From contig NZ_CANLZZ010000004.1 in the NCBI RefSeq assembly GCF_947495725.1, positions 1 to 64,000 on the forward strand: DNA of 64,000 nt, read 5' to 3'. The first letter of the stretch is position 1. Each line of letters begins with the position of its first letter. The notes beneath the pieces are model-generated. The model was not told the origin of the DNA. It saw only the letters and a list, made by a program, of their open reading frames with translations, and did not search any database. The position numbers and the translations under genes were made by a program. This DNA is from an uncultured Lutibacter sp. Lineage in GTDB: Bacteria > Bacteroidota > Bacteroidia > Flavobacteriales > Flavobacteriaceae. Below, one piece after another: positions 46,089-55,137 of this stretch.

Positions 46089-47342
46089 ATGAACAAAACT
46101 TTCGGATTGCTGTATTATTTGAAAAAGAGCAAAGTAAACACACAAGGAAAAGCCCCAATTTATTTAAGAATTACAATTGACGGTAAACGTGCTGAAATTA
46201 GTGCGAAACGCTCCATTGAAATAGAGAAATGGAGTAACCAATCCAATAGAGCTATTGGAAGAAATGAAACCGTAAGAGAGCTTAATTCTTATTTAGATAT
46301 TTTAACTTCTAAAGCATACCAACATCACAGAGAATTATTAGAAGAAGATAAAGATGTAACAGCAGAAATTCTCAAAAATAAAATATTAGGTATTGAAGCA
46401 AAAGAGCGAACATTAATTACTATGTTCAAAAATCATAATACTAAAGTTGAAAAACTAGTTGGCAAAGATTTTTCAGCTGGAACTTTAGAACGCTATAAAA
46501 CTGTAAAAAAACATTTAGAACAATTCTTAAAAGAAGAATATAAAATTAGCGATATTGGTATTAAAAAAATCGACCACCAATTTATTACTGATTTTGAGTA
46601 CTTCTTAAAAACCACACGTAACTGCGGTCATAATAGTACCATTAAATACATTAAGAACTTTAAAAAAATTGTTAGAATTGCATTAGCAAATAAGTGGATT
46701 AATAATGACCCTTTTTTAAACTACAAAGTACAATTAAAAGAAGTTGAACGTCAATTCTTAACTGAAGAAGAAATACAAGAAATGTTAAGTAAAGAATTAT
46801 ACACTCCACGTTTAGAACTTGTAAGAGATGTATTTATATTTTGTTGCTTTACAGGTTTAGCATATAGCGATGTAAAAAAATTAACTAAAAATAATTTGGT
46901 AATTGGCATAGATGGTGAGAAATGGATTAAAACCAAACGTACTAAAACTGATACACGCAGTAACATTCCATTACTTCCAACAGCATTAGAAATCATTAAA
47001 AAATATGAGAACAATCCTGTAGTTGTTACAAAGGAAGTTTTACTACCAGTTTTAAGCAATCAAAAATCAAACGCTTATTTAAAAGAGATAGCAGATTTAT
47101 GTAAAATCAATAAAAACCTAACCACACATTTAGCACGTCATACATTTGCTACAACAGTCACTTTAACTAATGGAGTTCCTTTAGAATCTGTTAGTAAAAT
47201 GTTAGGTCATAAATCAATCAAAACCACACAGCACTATGCTAAAATCATAGATAGAAAAGTTAGTGATGATATGGCTTTATTAAAACAAAAATTCAATCAG
47301 AAAAAAACCGAAGAAAACAACAATTTAAACAAGGCTAATTAA
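46089..47342 (+). CDS. Tyrosine recombinase (integrase) of E2
   Basis: A 417-residue Bacteroidota-type integrase with arm-binding N-terminus, core-binding domain (about 110-215, ATG start followed by NKTFGLLYYLKKSK) and catalytic domain. Arg350 lies in HLARHTFATT and the nucleophile is Tyr383 in TTQHYAK, after MLGHKSIK. The first catalytic arginine is missing here too (CFTGLAYSDVKKL). The E1 integrase shares the family but differs through most of its length, so the two elements integrated the same site with separate enzymes. Confidence 0.93.
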   Translation: MNKTFGLLYYLKKSKVNTQGKAPIYLRITIDGKRAEISAKRSIEIEKWSNQSNRAIGRNETVRELNSYLDILTSKAYQHHRELLEEDKDVTAEILKNKILGIEAKERTLITMFKNHNTKVEKLVGKDFSAGTLERYKTVKKHLEQFLKEEYKISDIGIKKIDHQFITDFEYFLKTTRNCGHNSTIKYIKNFKKIVRIALANKWINNDPFLNYKVQLKEVERQFLTEEEIQEMLSKELYTPRLELVRDVFIFCCFTGLAYSDVKKLTKNNLVIGIDGEKWIKTKRTKTDTRSNIPLLPTALEIIKKYENNPVVVTKEVLLPVLSNQKSNAYLKEIADLCKINKNLTTHLARHTFATTVTLTNGVPLESVSKMLGHKSIKTTQHYAKIIDRKVSDDMALLKQKFNQKKTEENNNLNKAN

Positions 47343-47410
47343 TATCACCTATTAGCCTTAATTAATACTAAAAGTTGTATTTAAAAAGATTCTTTTCAAC
47401 AATAAAACGT

Positions 47411-47430
47411 TAATAACTAATTAGTTATTA
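47411..47430. promoter_or_regulatory. Perfect 20-bp palindrome upstream of the HTH gene
   Basis: Half-site TAATAACTAA followed by its exact reverse complement, 93 bp before the ATG at 47523 and 18 bp before the TTATTTCGTATCTTT box. It is probably an operator. Confidence 0.65.
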
Positions 47431-47447
47431 CTATAAAATAGGTTTAG

Positions 47448-47462
47448 TTATTTCGTATCTTT
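47448..47462 (+). promoter_or_regulatory. Promoter-like box for the E2 HTH/replication unit
   Basis: TTATTTCGTATCTTT shares TTTCGTAT with the boxes before the integrase and the 62641 gene. The TATCTTTA part is one base from the -7 consensus. Confidence 0.45.
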
Positions 47463-47522
47463 ATAGGGTGTTAATCAATTGCTAGTTAATACATTATATA
47501 CTTAATAAAAAGCAACATTTTT

Positions 47523-47789
47523 ATGAATATAGAATTAGTATCAATGGATGACTTACAGTCATTCAAAAAGGAGATTCTTGCTGAAATCTCAACATTATTA
47601 GAAGGCAAAACCGAGCCTAAAAAATGGTTAAGATCTTCGGATGTAAAAGAAATGCTGAATATTTCAGATGGCACTTTACAAACACTTCGAGTTAATGGAA
47701 CACTACCCTACACTAAAATGGGTAAAACAATGTATTATGAATACAGTGATGTAACTAAAATATTAACCGAAAATAAAAAAAGTGCTTAA
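47523..47789 (+). CDS. Excisionase-like HTH protein of E2
   Basis: An 88-residue protein: a helical N-terminus (DDLQSFKKEILAEISTLL) and a C-terminal MerR/AlpA-like winged HTH (WLRSSDVKEMLNISDGTLQTLRVNGTLPYTKMGKTMYYEYSDVTKIL in two parts). It occupies the same place as the HTH gene of E1 and overlaps the replication gene by one base. Likely a recombination directionality factor or regulator of the integrase/replication genes. Confidence 0.82.
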   Translation: MNIELVSMDDLQSFKKEILAEISTLLEGKTEPKKWLRSSDVKEMLNISDGTLQTLRVNGTLPYTKMGKTMYYEYSDVTKILTENKKSA

Positions 47790-49300
47790 TGAGATTATAT
47801 ATACCAGAGAATTTAGACATTGACCAACTTATCTATGATAACCCGCCTAATTTTAAAAAATACAAATGTAAAAGAGACAAGTTGCTTTATATTATTCACC
47901 TAATTAATGCATTACCTCTTTACAACAAAGATTTATTATTTGAGGGGTTTGTGCCTTTAAATTCTACACTCCTACAAGATAAAATATCTAATTATAAAGA
48001 ATACATAAACTATCTGTTATACGATTTAAAAATTATTGAAACTGATGGTCAATATATTCCAGGATTTAAATCAATTGGATACCGATTAATTGATGAATAT
48101 AACAAACCTATTATTTCAAAAGCTGTTAAAGATTTCACGTTCTACAGAAAATTAAAAGTAGAAAGAAACAATAGAAGTCTTTCTGTAAAACATCTTGACT
48201 ATTTAACAAAATGGTTTAATGATAAATTAGAAATAGATATAGATTATGTTAATGAATTTTTAAAAGAAGAATTTATCCTTAAAAATAATAACGAGCAGTT
48301 AATGGATTATGACCGAAGTCGAAAAAAATTTAAAGAACCTATATCACAATTAAACCACGCAAAAATTAGTGCTGAAAAAATAAGTCGCGAAGAATACTAT
48401 TTATTGCACGATGATAATGTATATCGTTTTCATTCCAATCTAACTAATATGCGAAGTGTAATTAGAAATGCGGTCACTTATGATGGTCAAAAATTAATTT
48501 CGATAGATATTAAAAATAGTCAACCTTATTTAAGCACCATATTGTTAAGTCGCTCGTTTTGGATTGAGCAAAAAAATGAGCCAAATAAACAAAACTCATT
48601 ATCAATTTCGTTTGATGAGCCGAAAATTCCAACGTTTCAATCTTTTTCAAAAATAAATAACAAACCATACAAGAATAATAGAAAGATAGATAAAGGATTA
48701 AATATATCGCATATAAAAATTCAAGATAAGGATTCTTACATTATGTTAGGAGATATTGATAAAGCCCTTATGAATAATGAGTTTAGCCAGTATATAGATC
48801 TTGTGGTAAGCGGTACACTTTACGAGTTTTTAGAACAACAATTTAGTCAGCGTTTAGGAGAAACATTTGCTAACCGTAAAGAGGTTAAAACGGCAGTATT
48901 TCAAGTCCTATTTACTGATAATAGATTTTTGGGGCAGGAGGATGCAAAACCAAAGAAAGTATTTAAAAAAATATTTCCCCACGTGTATGAGGTGTTTAGA
49001 CAGATTAAGAGTAAAGATAAATCACTACTCCCAAGATTATTGCAGAGTATTGAGAGTTACTTAATTATAGATGTAATAGCAAAACGTATATCAGAAGAAT
49101 ATCCAGATGCTCCTATCTATACTATTCACGATAGTATATCAACTACCGAAGAGTATGTGGATGCAGTTGAGGAAATAATGAAAGACGAGTTATCAAAAGC
49201 TATTGGTCACGCACCATCATTAGAACCTGAAATTTGGTGTAAAAGTAATATAGTAAATCATATAGAATCTTTAAAGGAAAAAGCAAAAGTATTGGCTTAA
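47789..49300 (+). CDS. Replication protein with family-A polymerase palm motifs
   Basis: A 503-residue protein without an obvious named family. Motifs line up in order with DNA polymerase I. RFHSNLTNMR (213-222) corresponds to the RxxS..NLQNIP segment. ISIDIKNSQPYL (237-248, Asp240) fits motif A. RKEVKTAVFQVLF (363-375) has Arg, Lys, Phe and Phe at 0, +4, +8 and +12, the motif B spacing. IHDS (446-449, Asp448) fits motif C, in the HDS form seen in T7-type polymerases. The N-terminal 200 residues are helical, with no exonuclease motif seen. It probably synthesises DNA or primers for E2 replication. Position matches the primase-like gene of E1. Confidence 0.68.
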   Translation: MRLYIPENLDIDQLIYDNPPNFKKYKCKRDKLLYIIHLINALPLYNKDLLFEGFVPLNSTLLQDKISNYKEYINYLLYDLKIIETDGQYIPGFKSIGYRLIDEYNKPIISKAVKDFTFYRKLKVERNNRSLSVKHLDYLTKWFNDKLEIDIDYVNEFLKEEFILKNNNEQLMDYDRSRKKFKEPISQLNHAKISAEKISREEYYLLHDDNVYRFHSNLTNMRSVIRNAVTYDGQKLISIDIKNSQPYLSTILLSRSFWIEQKNEPNKQNSLSISFDEPKIPTFQSFSKINNKPYKNNRKIDKGLNISHIKIQDKDSYIMLGDIDKALMNNEFSQYIDLVVSGTLYEFLEQQFSQRLGETFANRKEVKTAVFQVLFTDNRFLGQEDAKPKKVFKKIFPHVYEVFRQIKSKDKSLLPRLLQSIESYLIIDVIAKRISEEYPDAPIYTIHDSISTTEEYVDAVEEIMKDELSKAIGHAPSLEPEIWCKSNIVNHIESLKEKAKVLA

Positions 49301-49326
49301 CAACAGATTTCAATTTCCTTTTTAAT

Positions 49327-49364
49327 ACGCACTATACAAATTACAAAGTATAGTGCGTTTTTTA
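49327..49364 (+). terminator. Terminator of the E2 replication unit
   Basis: ACGCACTATAC and GTATAGTGCGT form a perfect 11-bp stem with a 10-nt loop and a TTTTTT tail. Confidence 0.9.
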
Positions 49365-49527
49365 TATAATCTAAAAAATAAATTATTCATTTAATATTAT
49401 TGTCTTTTCCCACATTAAACTTTACATTTGAGTTAGATTTTTGAAATTGCTATCAATTCTAATAATATTTCATTTTACACACTAAAAAAGATTAGTACTT
49501 TTATAGTTTAATTATACATTTACATTT

Positions 49528-51276
49528 ATGCCAACACTCCACTGGATAGGAAAAGAAAAAGTTATAAGTCACCACCAAGATGTACCATATAGAGTATTAG
49601 ATCATAAATATGGGTTTACCGCCGAAAAAGGAGAACAAGAAAACCCAACACAAAGCGGAAATAAAATAATTCACGGTGACAATTTAGAAGCTCTAAAAAG
49701 CCTATTACCAGAATACGAAGGCAAAATAAAATGTATTTACATAGACCCACCTTACAACACAGGTAAAGAAAGTTGGACATATAATGACAATGTAAACCAC
49801 CCCAAAATTAAAGAGTGGCTTAATAAAACTCTAAAAGCGAAGGAGCAAGATAAAGTTGCATCTATAGGCGTTGACGACTTAACCAGACACGATAAATGGT
49901 TGTGTATGATGTATCCGAGACTACAATTACTGCATAAACTTTTAGCTGATGATGGAGTTATTTTTATTTCAATTGATGAAAACGAGGTACATAACTTAAG
50001 GTCAATTTTAGATGAAATTTTTGGAGTTAATAATTTCATTGAACAATTGATTTGGAATAAGAGAGTTCCAAAAAATGATAAAGGCATTGGTAATATCCAC
50101 GAATATATTTTACTTTACTCAAAAAAAAATTCTAAATCGCATAGATTCACTCAATTAAAAGAAGGGTTAGATGATGTATTTGAATTAATTTCTAAACATA
50201 AAAAAAAGAGAACAGATCTTTTAGAAACAAAGAATGAGCTAAATAAATTATTTAAAAAAAATGGTTATGACAGAGGTATAACTCTCTATAACAATCTTGA
50301 TTCAAACTATAATCTTTTTGGGAAAATAAATTTAAGTTGGCCAAATGGTCAAACTTATGGACCTAGATTTGATATATTACATCCAATAACTAAAAAACCT
50401 TGCAATGTGCCAGACAGAGGGTGGAGATGGAAAAAAGAAACTTTTGATGAATATTTAGATTATGAAAACATTGAAGAATTAGCTGATGGTTCATTTAAAT
50501 GTGGAAAAATATGGTTTGCTAAAAATGAAAAGACTCAACCCAGTTCAATTAAATATTTGAATGAAGTTAAAGACTTCTTATTAAGGTCGATTATTAGTTT
50601 GAAAAGCTCTGGAAGTATAGATTTAGAAGGCATTTTCGAAAAAGGTAAATTTGATTACCCTAAACCTGTTAATTTAATGAAACTTCTTATCAATTCTTTC
50701 AATGATAAAAACTCTATAATTCTTGATTCCTTTGCTGGTTCAGGCACAACAGCTCACGCGGTTTTAAACCTTAATAAAGAAGATGGTGGAAACCGAAAAT
50801 TTATTGTAGTAGAAATGGAAGATTATGCCAATGAGATTACTGCCGAAAGAGTAAAAAGAGTTACAAAAGGCTATGGAAAAGACAGAAAAGCTGTTGAAGG
50901 TACAGGTGGTGCATTTGATTACTATGAATTAGGCTTACCATTATTTAATGACAGCCAAAACTTAAATGAAGAAGTAGGTATTAAAAAAATACGTGAATAC
51001 ATATGGTTTTCAGAAACAAGAACACCTTTTACTGCTGTCATTCCGAGCGCAGTCGAGGAATCTCATTATTTTTTAGGTAAAAAAGATGAATCTGTTTACT
51101 ATTTCATTTACGAAAAAGATAAATTAACAACATTAGATTTTGATGCTTTAGAGCTTATTAAAACAAAAGGTGAACAATACATTGTGTATGCCGACAACTG
51201 TTTACTACCAAAAGAGTTTATGGCAAAGAACAATATCATTTTTAAAAAAATACCAAGAGATATTACAAGATTTTAA
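49528..51276 (+). CDS. mod: Type III restriction-modification methyltransferase (Mod)
   Basis: A 582-residue adenine-specific DNA methyltransferase of the beta class. DPPY (73-76, in IDPPYNTGKESW) precedes the SAM motif FAGSGTT (402-408). The central region (about 180-370) is the target-recognition domain. It should methylate one strand of a short asymmetric site and guide the Res subunit encoded downstream. Near the C-terminus the residues VIPSAVEES are encoded by a GC-richer 30-bp sequence resembling a dispersed Bacteroidota repeat (51036-51065). The Fic gene follows after 3 bp. Confidence 0.93.
   Translation: MPTLHWIGKEKVISHHQDVPYRVLDHKYGFTAEKGEQENPTQSGNKIIHGDNLEALKSLLPEYEGKIKCIYIDPPYNTGKESWTYNDNVNHPKIKEWLNKTLKAKEQDKVASIGVDDLTRHDKWLCMMYPRLQLLHKLLADDGVIFISIDENEVHNLRSILDEIFGVNNFIEQLIWNKRVPKNDKGIGNIHEYILLYSKKNSKSHRFTQLKEGLDDVFELISKHKKKRTDLLETKNELNKLFKKNGYDRGITLYNNLDSNYNLFGKINLSWPNGQTYGPRFDILHPITKKPCNVPDRGWRWKKETFDEYLDYENIEELADGSFKCGKIWFAKNEKTQPSSIKYLNEVKDFLLRSIISLKSSGSIDLEGIFEKGKFDYPKPVNLMKLLINSFNDKNSIILDSFAGSGTTAHAVLNLNKEDGGNRKFIVVEMEDYANEITAERVKRVTKGYGKDRKAVEGTGGAFDYYELGLPLFNDSQNLNEEVGIKKIREYIWFSETRTPFTAVIPSAVEESHYFLGKKDESVYYFIYEKDKLTTLDFDALELIKTKGEQYIVYADNCLLPKEFMAKNNIIFKKIPRDITRF
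51036..51065 (+). repeat. Dispersed-repeat-like sequence inside mod
   Basis: Thirty bases starting TGTCATTCCGAG and ending GAGGAATCTCA, in a GC-richer patch inside an AT-rich gene. From memory this matches a short intergenic repeat that is common in Flavobacteriia genomes. Here it is translated in frame as part of Mod. No other copy was seen in the window. Confidence 0.55.
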
Positions 51277-51279
51277 ATT

Positions 51280-52344
51280 ATGGAAGGATTTCAAGTACCA
51301 TTACTACCGCCAAACATAGATTGTGAAACTATTGCTATTTTAAAAGCCTTAAATAAAGCATCTAGAGCTTTAGGACAATTAAAAGGGGAAATTTCTAAAA
51401 TTCCTAATTCTAGAATTTTAATAGATACACTTATTCTACAAGAAGCAAAGGATAGTAATGAAATTGAAAACATTGTAACTACTGATGATGAAATGTATCA
51501 AGCGTCTATTGATGAAACTATTGCGTCAATAACAGCCAAAGAAGCTGTAAACTATGCTAAAGGTATTCGTTTAGGGTTAGATATTGTTATAAATAAAGGC
51601 TTGCTTACGGTAAATGATATTAAAACCATACAAGCTATTATTTCACCAAATCACCCTATTAGGAAAGTGCCAGGTACTGTTTTAAAAAATCCAAGAACGC
51701 AAGAAGTAGTTTATACGCCTCCTCAAAATTACAATAACATTTTAGAGTTACTTTCTAATTTTGAAACTTATGTTAATGACCCGGATTTTCATTCTATTGA
51801 TAGTTTAATTAAAATGCCTATTATTCATTATCAATTTGAAAGTATTCATCCTTTTTATGATGGTAATGGTAGAACTGGCAGGCTATTAAACATTTTATAT
51901 TTGGTGCAGCAAAACTTATTAGATATTCCTGTGCTCTATTTAAGTAGTTATATTATTCAAAATAAAAGTGATTATTATAGATTGTTGCAAGAAGTTAGAA
52001 CTAAAAATGCTTGGGAGGAATGGATTGTTTGGATGTTAATTGGTGTTGAAAAAACTGCTAAAGAAACTATTGTAGTTGTTAATAACATTAAGAAATTAAT
52101 GGGCGAATATAAAATAGAAATTAAAAGTAAGTTTTCTTTTTATAGCCACGATTTAATAAACATCTTATTTAAGCACCCATACACCAAAATAGATTTTTTA
52201 GAGCGTGAATTAAAAATTCACAGAAATACGGCTGCTTCATATTTAAATAATTTAGCAGATGAGGGGTTACTTACCAAAGTTAAAATAGGTAAAAGCAATT
52301 ATTACATAAATGCTCCCCTATTAAAATTATTAAAAGAAAGATAA
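51280..52344 (+). CDS. Fic family protein with N-terminal inhibitory helix
   Basis: A 354-residue Fic protein. The catalytic motif HPFYDGNGRTGR is complete (His, Asp-Gly-Asn-Gly and the second Arg). An N-terminal SNEIEN matches the S/T-xxx-E-G/N inhibitory motif of class II Fic proteins. A C-terminal winged HTH (LINILFKHPYTKIDFLERELKIHRNTAASYL) is present. It likely adds AMP to a target protein and is self-inhibited. It is encoded 3 bp after mod and 141 bp before res, an insertion within the restriction operon. Confidence 0.92.
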   Translation: MEGFQVPLLPPNIDCETIAILKALNKASRALGQLKGEISKIPNSRILIDTLILQEAKDSNEIENIVTTDDEMYQASIDETIASITAKEAVNYAKGIRLGLDIVINKGLLTVNDIKTIQAIISPNHPIRKVPGTVLKNPRTQEVVYTPPQNYNNILELLSNFETYVNDPDFHSIDSLIKMPIIHYQFESIHPFYDGNGRTGRLLNILYLVQQNLLDIPVLYLSSYIIQNKSDYYRLLQEVRTKNAWEEWIVWMLIGVEKTAKETIVVVNNIKKLMGEYKIEIKSKFSFYSHDLINILFKHPYTKIDFLERELKIHRNTAASYLNNLADEGLLTKVKIGKSNYYINAPLLKLLKER

Positions 52345-52413
52345 CGTGAACAATAAAATGCCTTTGAGTATCCATAAAAAAATTACGTATATAAAAAAAG
52401 GACATTTCTTATA

Positions 52414-52476
52414 CACGTTTCTTAAACGTGCACAAAAAAACATACTTTCTTGTGCATATATTAAAAACGTGCACAA
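52414..52476. promoter_or_regulatory. Repeat-rich putative control region before res
   Basis: CACGTTT (52414-52420) and AAACGTG (52424-52430) form an inverted repeat. AAACGTGCACAA occurs at 52424-52435 and 52465-52476 as direct repeats, with the reverse word TTGTGCA at 52450-52456. All lie within 75 bp before the res ATG. Confidence 0.55.
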
Positions 52477-52485
52477 CACACAACT

Positions 52486-55125
52486 ATGGAATTAAAAAGC
52501 TATCAACAAAAAGTAGTAGAAAATCTTGAAGAATATTTACAATATGTTCAAGAACATAAAAATGTTTCAACTGCATTTAACCAATATTGGGAAGATAAAA
52601 TAGGCGCATATAACCCTTTAGATAATACAGGTATGCAACCATACAAAAATAACATCCCAAATGCTGCACACGTTTGTATTAAAGTTCCAACCGCTGGTGG
52701 TAAAACTTTCATAGCGGTTAATGCACTACACTCCATCTTTTCAGCTTATGACACTTCAAAAACAAAAGCAGTTATTTGGTTAGTACCTTGGAGTAATTTA
52801 TTACAACAAACGGTTAAAGCTCTTTCAAACCCAGAGCATCCTTATAGACAAAAATTAAATGCACTATTTAACCATAAAGTTGAAATATATCAGAAAGAAG
52901 ATTTATTACAAGGCTCAAATTTTAACCCTACTGTTGTAAAAGAACAATTGAGTATTTTTGTAATGAGTTTTGCTAGTTTAAGAGCAAAAAATAAAGAAGA
53001 TAGAAAAGTATATCAAGAAAACGGACAATTAGAATCTTTTGTACCTCAATACACAGATAGAAAACACTTATTATCAGATGTAGATGATACAGCTTTAATT
53101 AACGTAATTAGAAGTTTGCACCCTGTTTTAGTTGTTGATGAAAGTCACAATGCCGAAAGTGATTTAAGTGTAGATATGCTAAAGAATTTAAATCCATCTT
53201 TTATTTTAGATTTAACTGCTACACCTAAAGATAATAGTAATATTGTAAGTTTGGTTCCTGCAATAGAATTAAAGAAGGAGCATATGGTTAAACTTCCTGT
53301 TATTGTCTATAATAATCACGATAAAACAGAAGTAATAAACAATGCTTTACACTTACAGCGTAAATTAGAAATATTAGCTAAAAAACAAGAAGCTGAAGGC
53401 GGTAAGTATATTAGACCAATAGTATTATTTCAAGCACAACCTAAAACAAAAAACGACAATACTACTTTTGAAAAATTAAAAGAACAATTATTAGGGTTAG
53501 GAATCCCAGAGAATCAAATCAAAATAAAAACGGCCAATATAGATGAACTAAAAAGCATTGAAGATTTACAAAGTAAAGATTGTGAAGTTCGTTATATAAT
53601 AACAATCAACGCCTTAAAAGAAGGGTGGGATTGTCCTTTTGCATATATTTTAGCTTCTTTGGCAGACAAATCTAGCGCAGTAGATGTTGAACAAATATTA
53701 GGTCGTGTATTGCGCCAGCCTTACGTTCAAAAACACAAAGCGTTTCAATTGAACCTTTCTTATGTTTTAACCGCATCGGCTAAATTTAATGAAACATTAC
53801 AAAAAATTGTTGAAGGTTTAAAGGCATCTGGTTTTAGTGGAAATGAACACCGTGTTGCAGATGTAATGTCTGAAGAAGAAAAAGAAACTCCAAAGTCAAA
53901 CCCTGTTGAATCTTTTCTATTTCCAGAACAACAAACTGAAGAAAAAGAAGAAGAAATTGACAAAGGTCGTATTTCTTTCAACCCAAATGCAAGTGAAGAA
54001 GAAATTGAAACTACCTCTGTAATTGATGAAATAGAATCAATGGCAGAAGAACAAAATAAAGAATTAGAACATCAAATACAGGAACAAGAAAAACAACCTG
54101 TAGATGAGAATATTTTTCAAGAAATGGGAGATAAAGTAAAAAGATACCGTGTAAAAGAGGTAAATAAAGAAATTATTGAAAATATAGATTTTCCTCAATT
54201 CTTCTTAAAAGTAACTGCAAGTGATATATTTGGAACAGATGAAGAATTATTGAATAGAGAATCTTTATTAAAAGATTTTAAACTTTCAAGTGAGGATACC
54301 AAGATTGATTTTGATAAGATTTCTTCTGATTTATACAAAATTGATTTAACAGAAACTGTAAAAGATAATTACACTCCTGACTGGGTAAAAATAGAAGAAA
54401 GCGAAGTTAAAGACCCTATTGCTGAATATATTTTAGCAAAACCAAAAGATGCCCAAATAAAAGATATAACACACCAAATAATGCAAATTATTGGGAATAT
54501 GTACCCAATCCCAGACCAAGAAATTAAAGTATATGTAGGTAGGATTTTAGACGCAATGAACGCTGAACAACTACGCGATATTTTAGTAAGAAAATGGAGC
54601 TACACAGATAAAATTAAATCTCATATTAGAAAATTATCGGATACGTATGCTGAATCTCGTTTTATAGACTTAATAAAATCAAAAAAAATAATTACAAAAC
54701 AAAACTGGAAATTAAGTACTGAAATTGTACCAGGTAATTTAGGCTCTTCAATTGGTAATTCATTATATGAAAAAGAAGGTTATATGAATAATTTTGAGGA
54801 AAGAGTAATTATGGAACTAGGTACTTCTTCAAACATTGTATTTTGGCACAGAAATTTAGAAAAAGGAAAAGGGTTTTATATAAATGGATTCAAAGCAAAT
54901 CATTATCCTGATTTCATTTTACAAACTAAATCTGGTAAAACTATCTTATTAGAAACAAAAGGTGACCATTTAGATGGTTCTGATAGTGAAGCTAAATGTA
55001 GATTAGGAACAGAATGGGAAAAACAAGCAGGTCAAAATTTTGCTTACTTTATGGTATTTGACAAAAAAGAAGTTAAAGGCTCTTACACGTTAGACAAAGC
55101 AAAAGAACTAATAAATGATATGTAA
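52486..55125 (+). CDS. res: Type III restriction endonuclease (Res)
   Basis: An 879-residue SF2 helicase-nuclease. Walker A PTAGGKT (68-74), motif II DESH (218-221), and motif VI QILGRVLRQP within INALKEGWDCPF...LGR are present. A charged Glu-rich linker lies at about 460-550. The C-terminal PD-(D/E)xK nuclease has YPDF (Asp809) and ETK (Glu823, Lys825). It cleaves DNA after ATP-dependent translocation when bound to Mod. It has its own repeat-rich upstream region, so it may be transcribed separately from mod-fic. Confidence 0.93.
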   Translation: MELKSYQQKVVENLEEYLQYVQEHKNVSTAFNQYWEDKIGAYNPLDNTGMQPYKNNIPNAAHVCIKVPTAGGKTFIAVNALHSIFSAYDTSKTKAVIWLVPWSNLLQQTVKALSNPEHPYRQKLNALFNHKVEIYQKEDLLQGSNFNPTVVKEQLSIFVMSFASLRAKNKEDRKVYQENGQLESFVPQYTDRKHLLSDVDDTALINVIRSLHPVLVVDESHNAESDLSVDMLKNLNPSFILDLTATPKDNSNIVSLVPAIELKKEHMVKLPVIVYNNHDKTEVINNALHLQRKLEILAKKQEAEGGKYIRPIVLFQAQPKTKNDNTTFEKLKEQLLGLGIPENQIKIKTANIDELKSIEDLQSKDCEVRYIITINALKEGWDCPFAYILASLADKSSAVDVEQILGRVLRQPYVQKHKAFQLNLSYVLTASAKFNETLQKIVEGLKASGFSGNEHRVADVMSEEEKETPKSNPVESFLFPEQQTEEKEEEIDKGRISFNPNASEEEIETTSVIDEIESMAEEQNKELEHQIQEQEKQPVDENIFQEMGDKVKRYRVKEVNKEIIENIDFPQFFLKVTASDIFGTDEELLNRESLLKDFKLSSEDTKIDFDKISSDLYKIDLTETVKDNYTPDWVKIEESEVKDPIAEYILAKPKDAQIKDITHQIMQIIGNMYPIPDQEIKVYVGRILDAMNAEQLRDILVRKWSYTDKIKSHIRKLSDTYAESRFIDLIKSKKIITKQNWKLSTEIVPGNLGSSIGNSLYEKEGYMNNFEERVIMELGTSSNIVFWHRNLEKGKGFYINGFKANHYPDFILQTKSGKTILLETKGDHLDGSDSEAKCRLGTEWEKQAGQNFAYFMVFDKKEVKGSYTLDKAKELINDM

Positions 55126-55137
55126 AAAATAACAGCT

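Noticed and set aside
28755-47342. E1 and E2 as a recent duplication of one element
   Set aside because: The integrases differ through most of their length, the arm-site words differ, and the replication and cargo genes are unrelated. Only the gene order and core site are shared.
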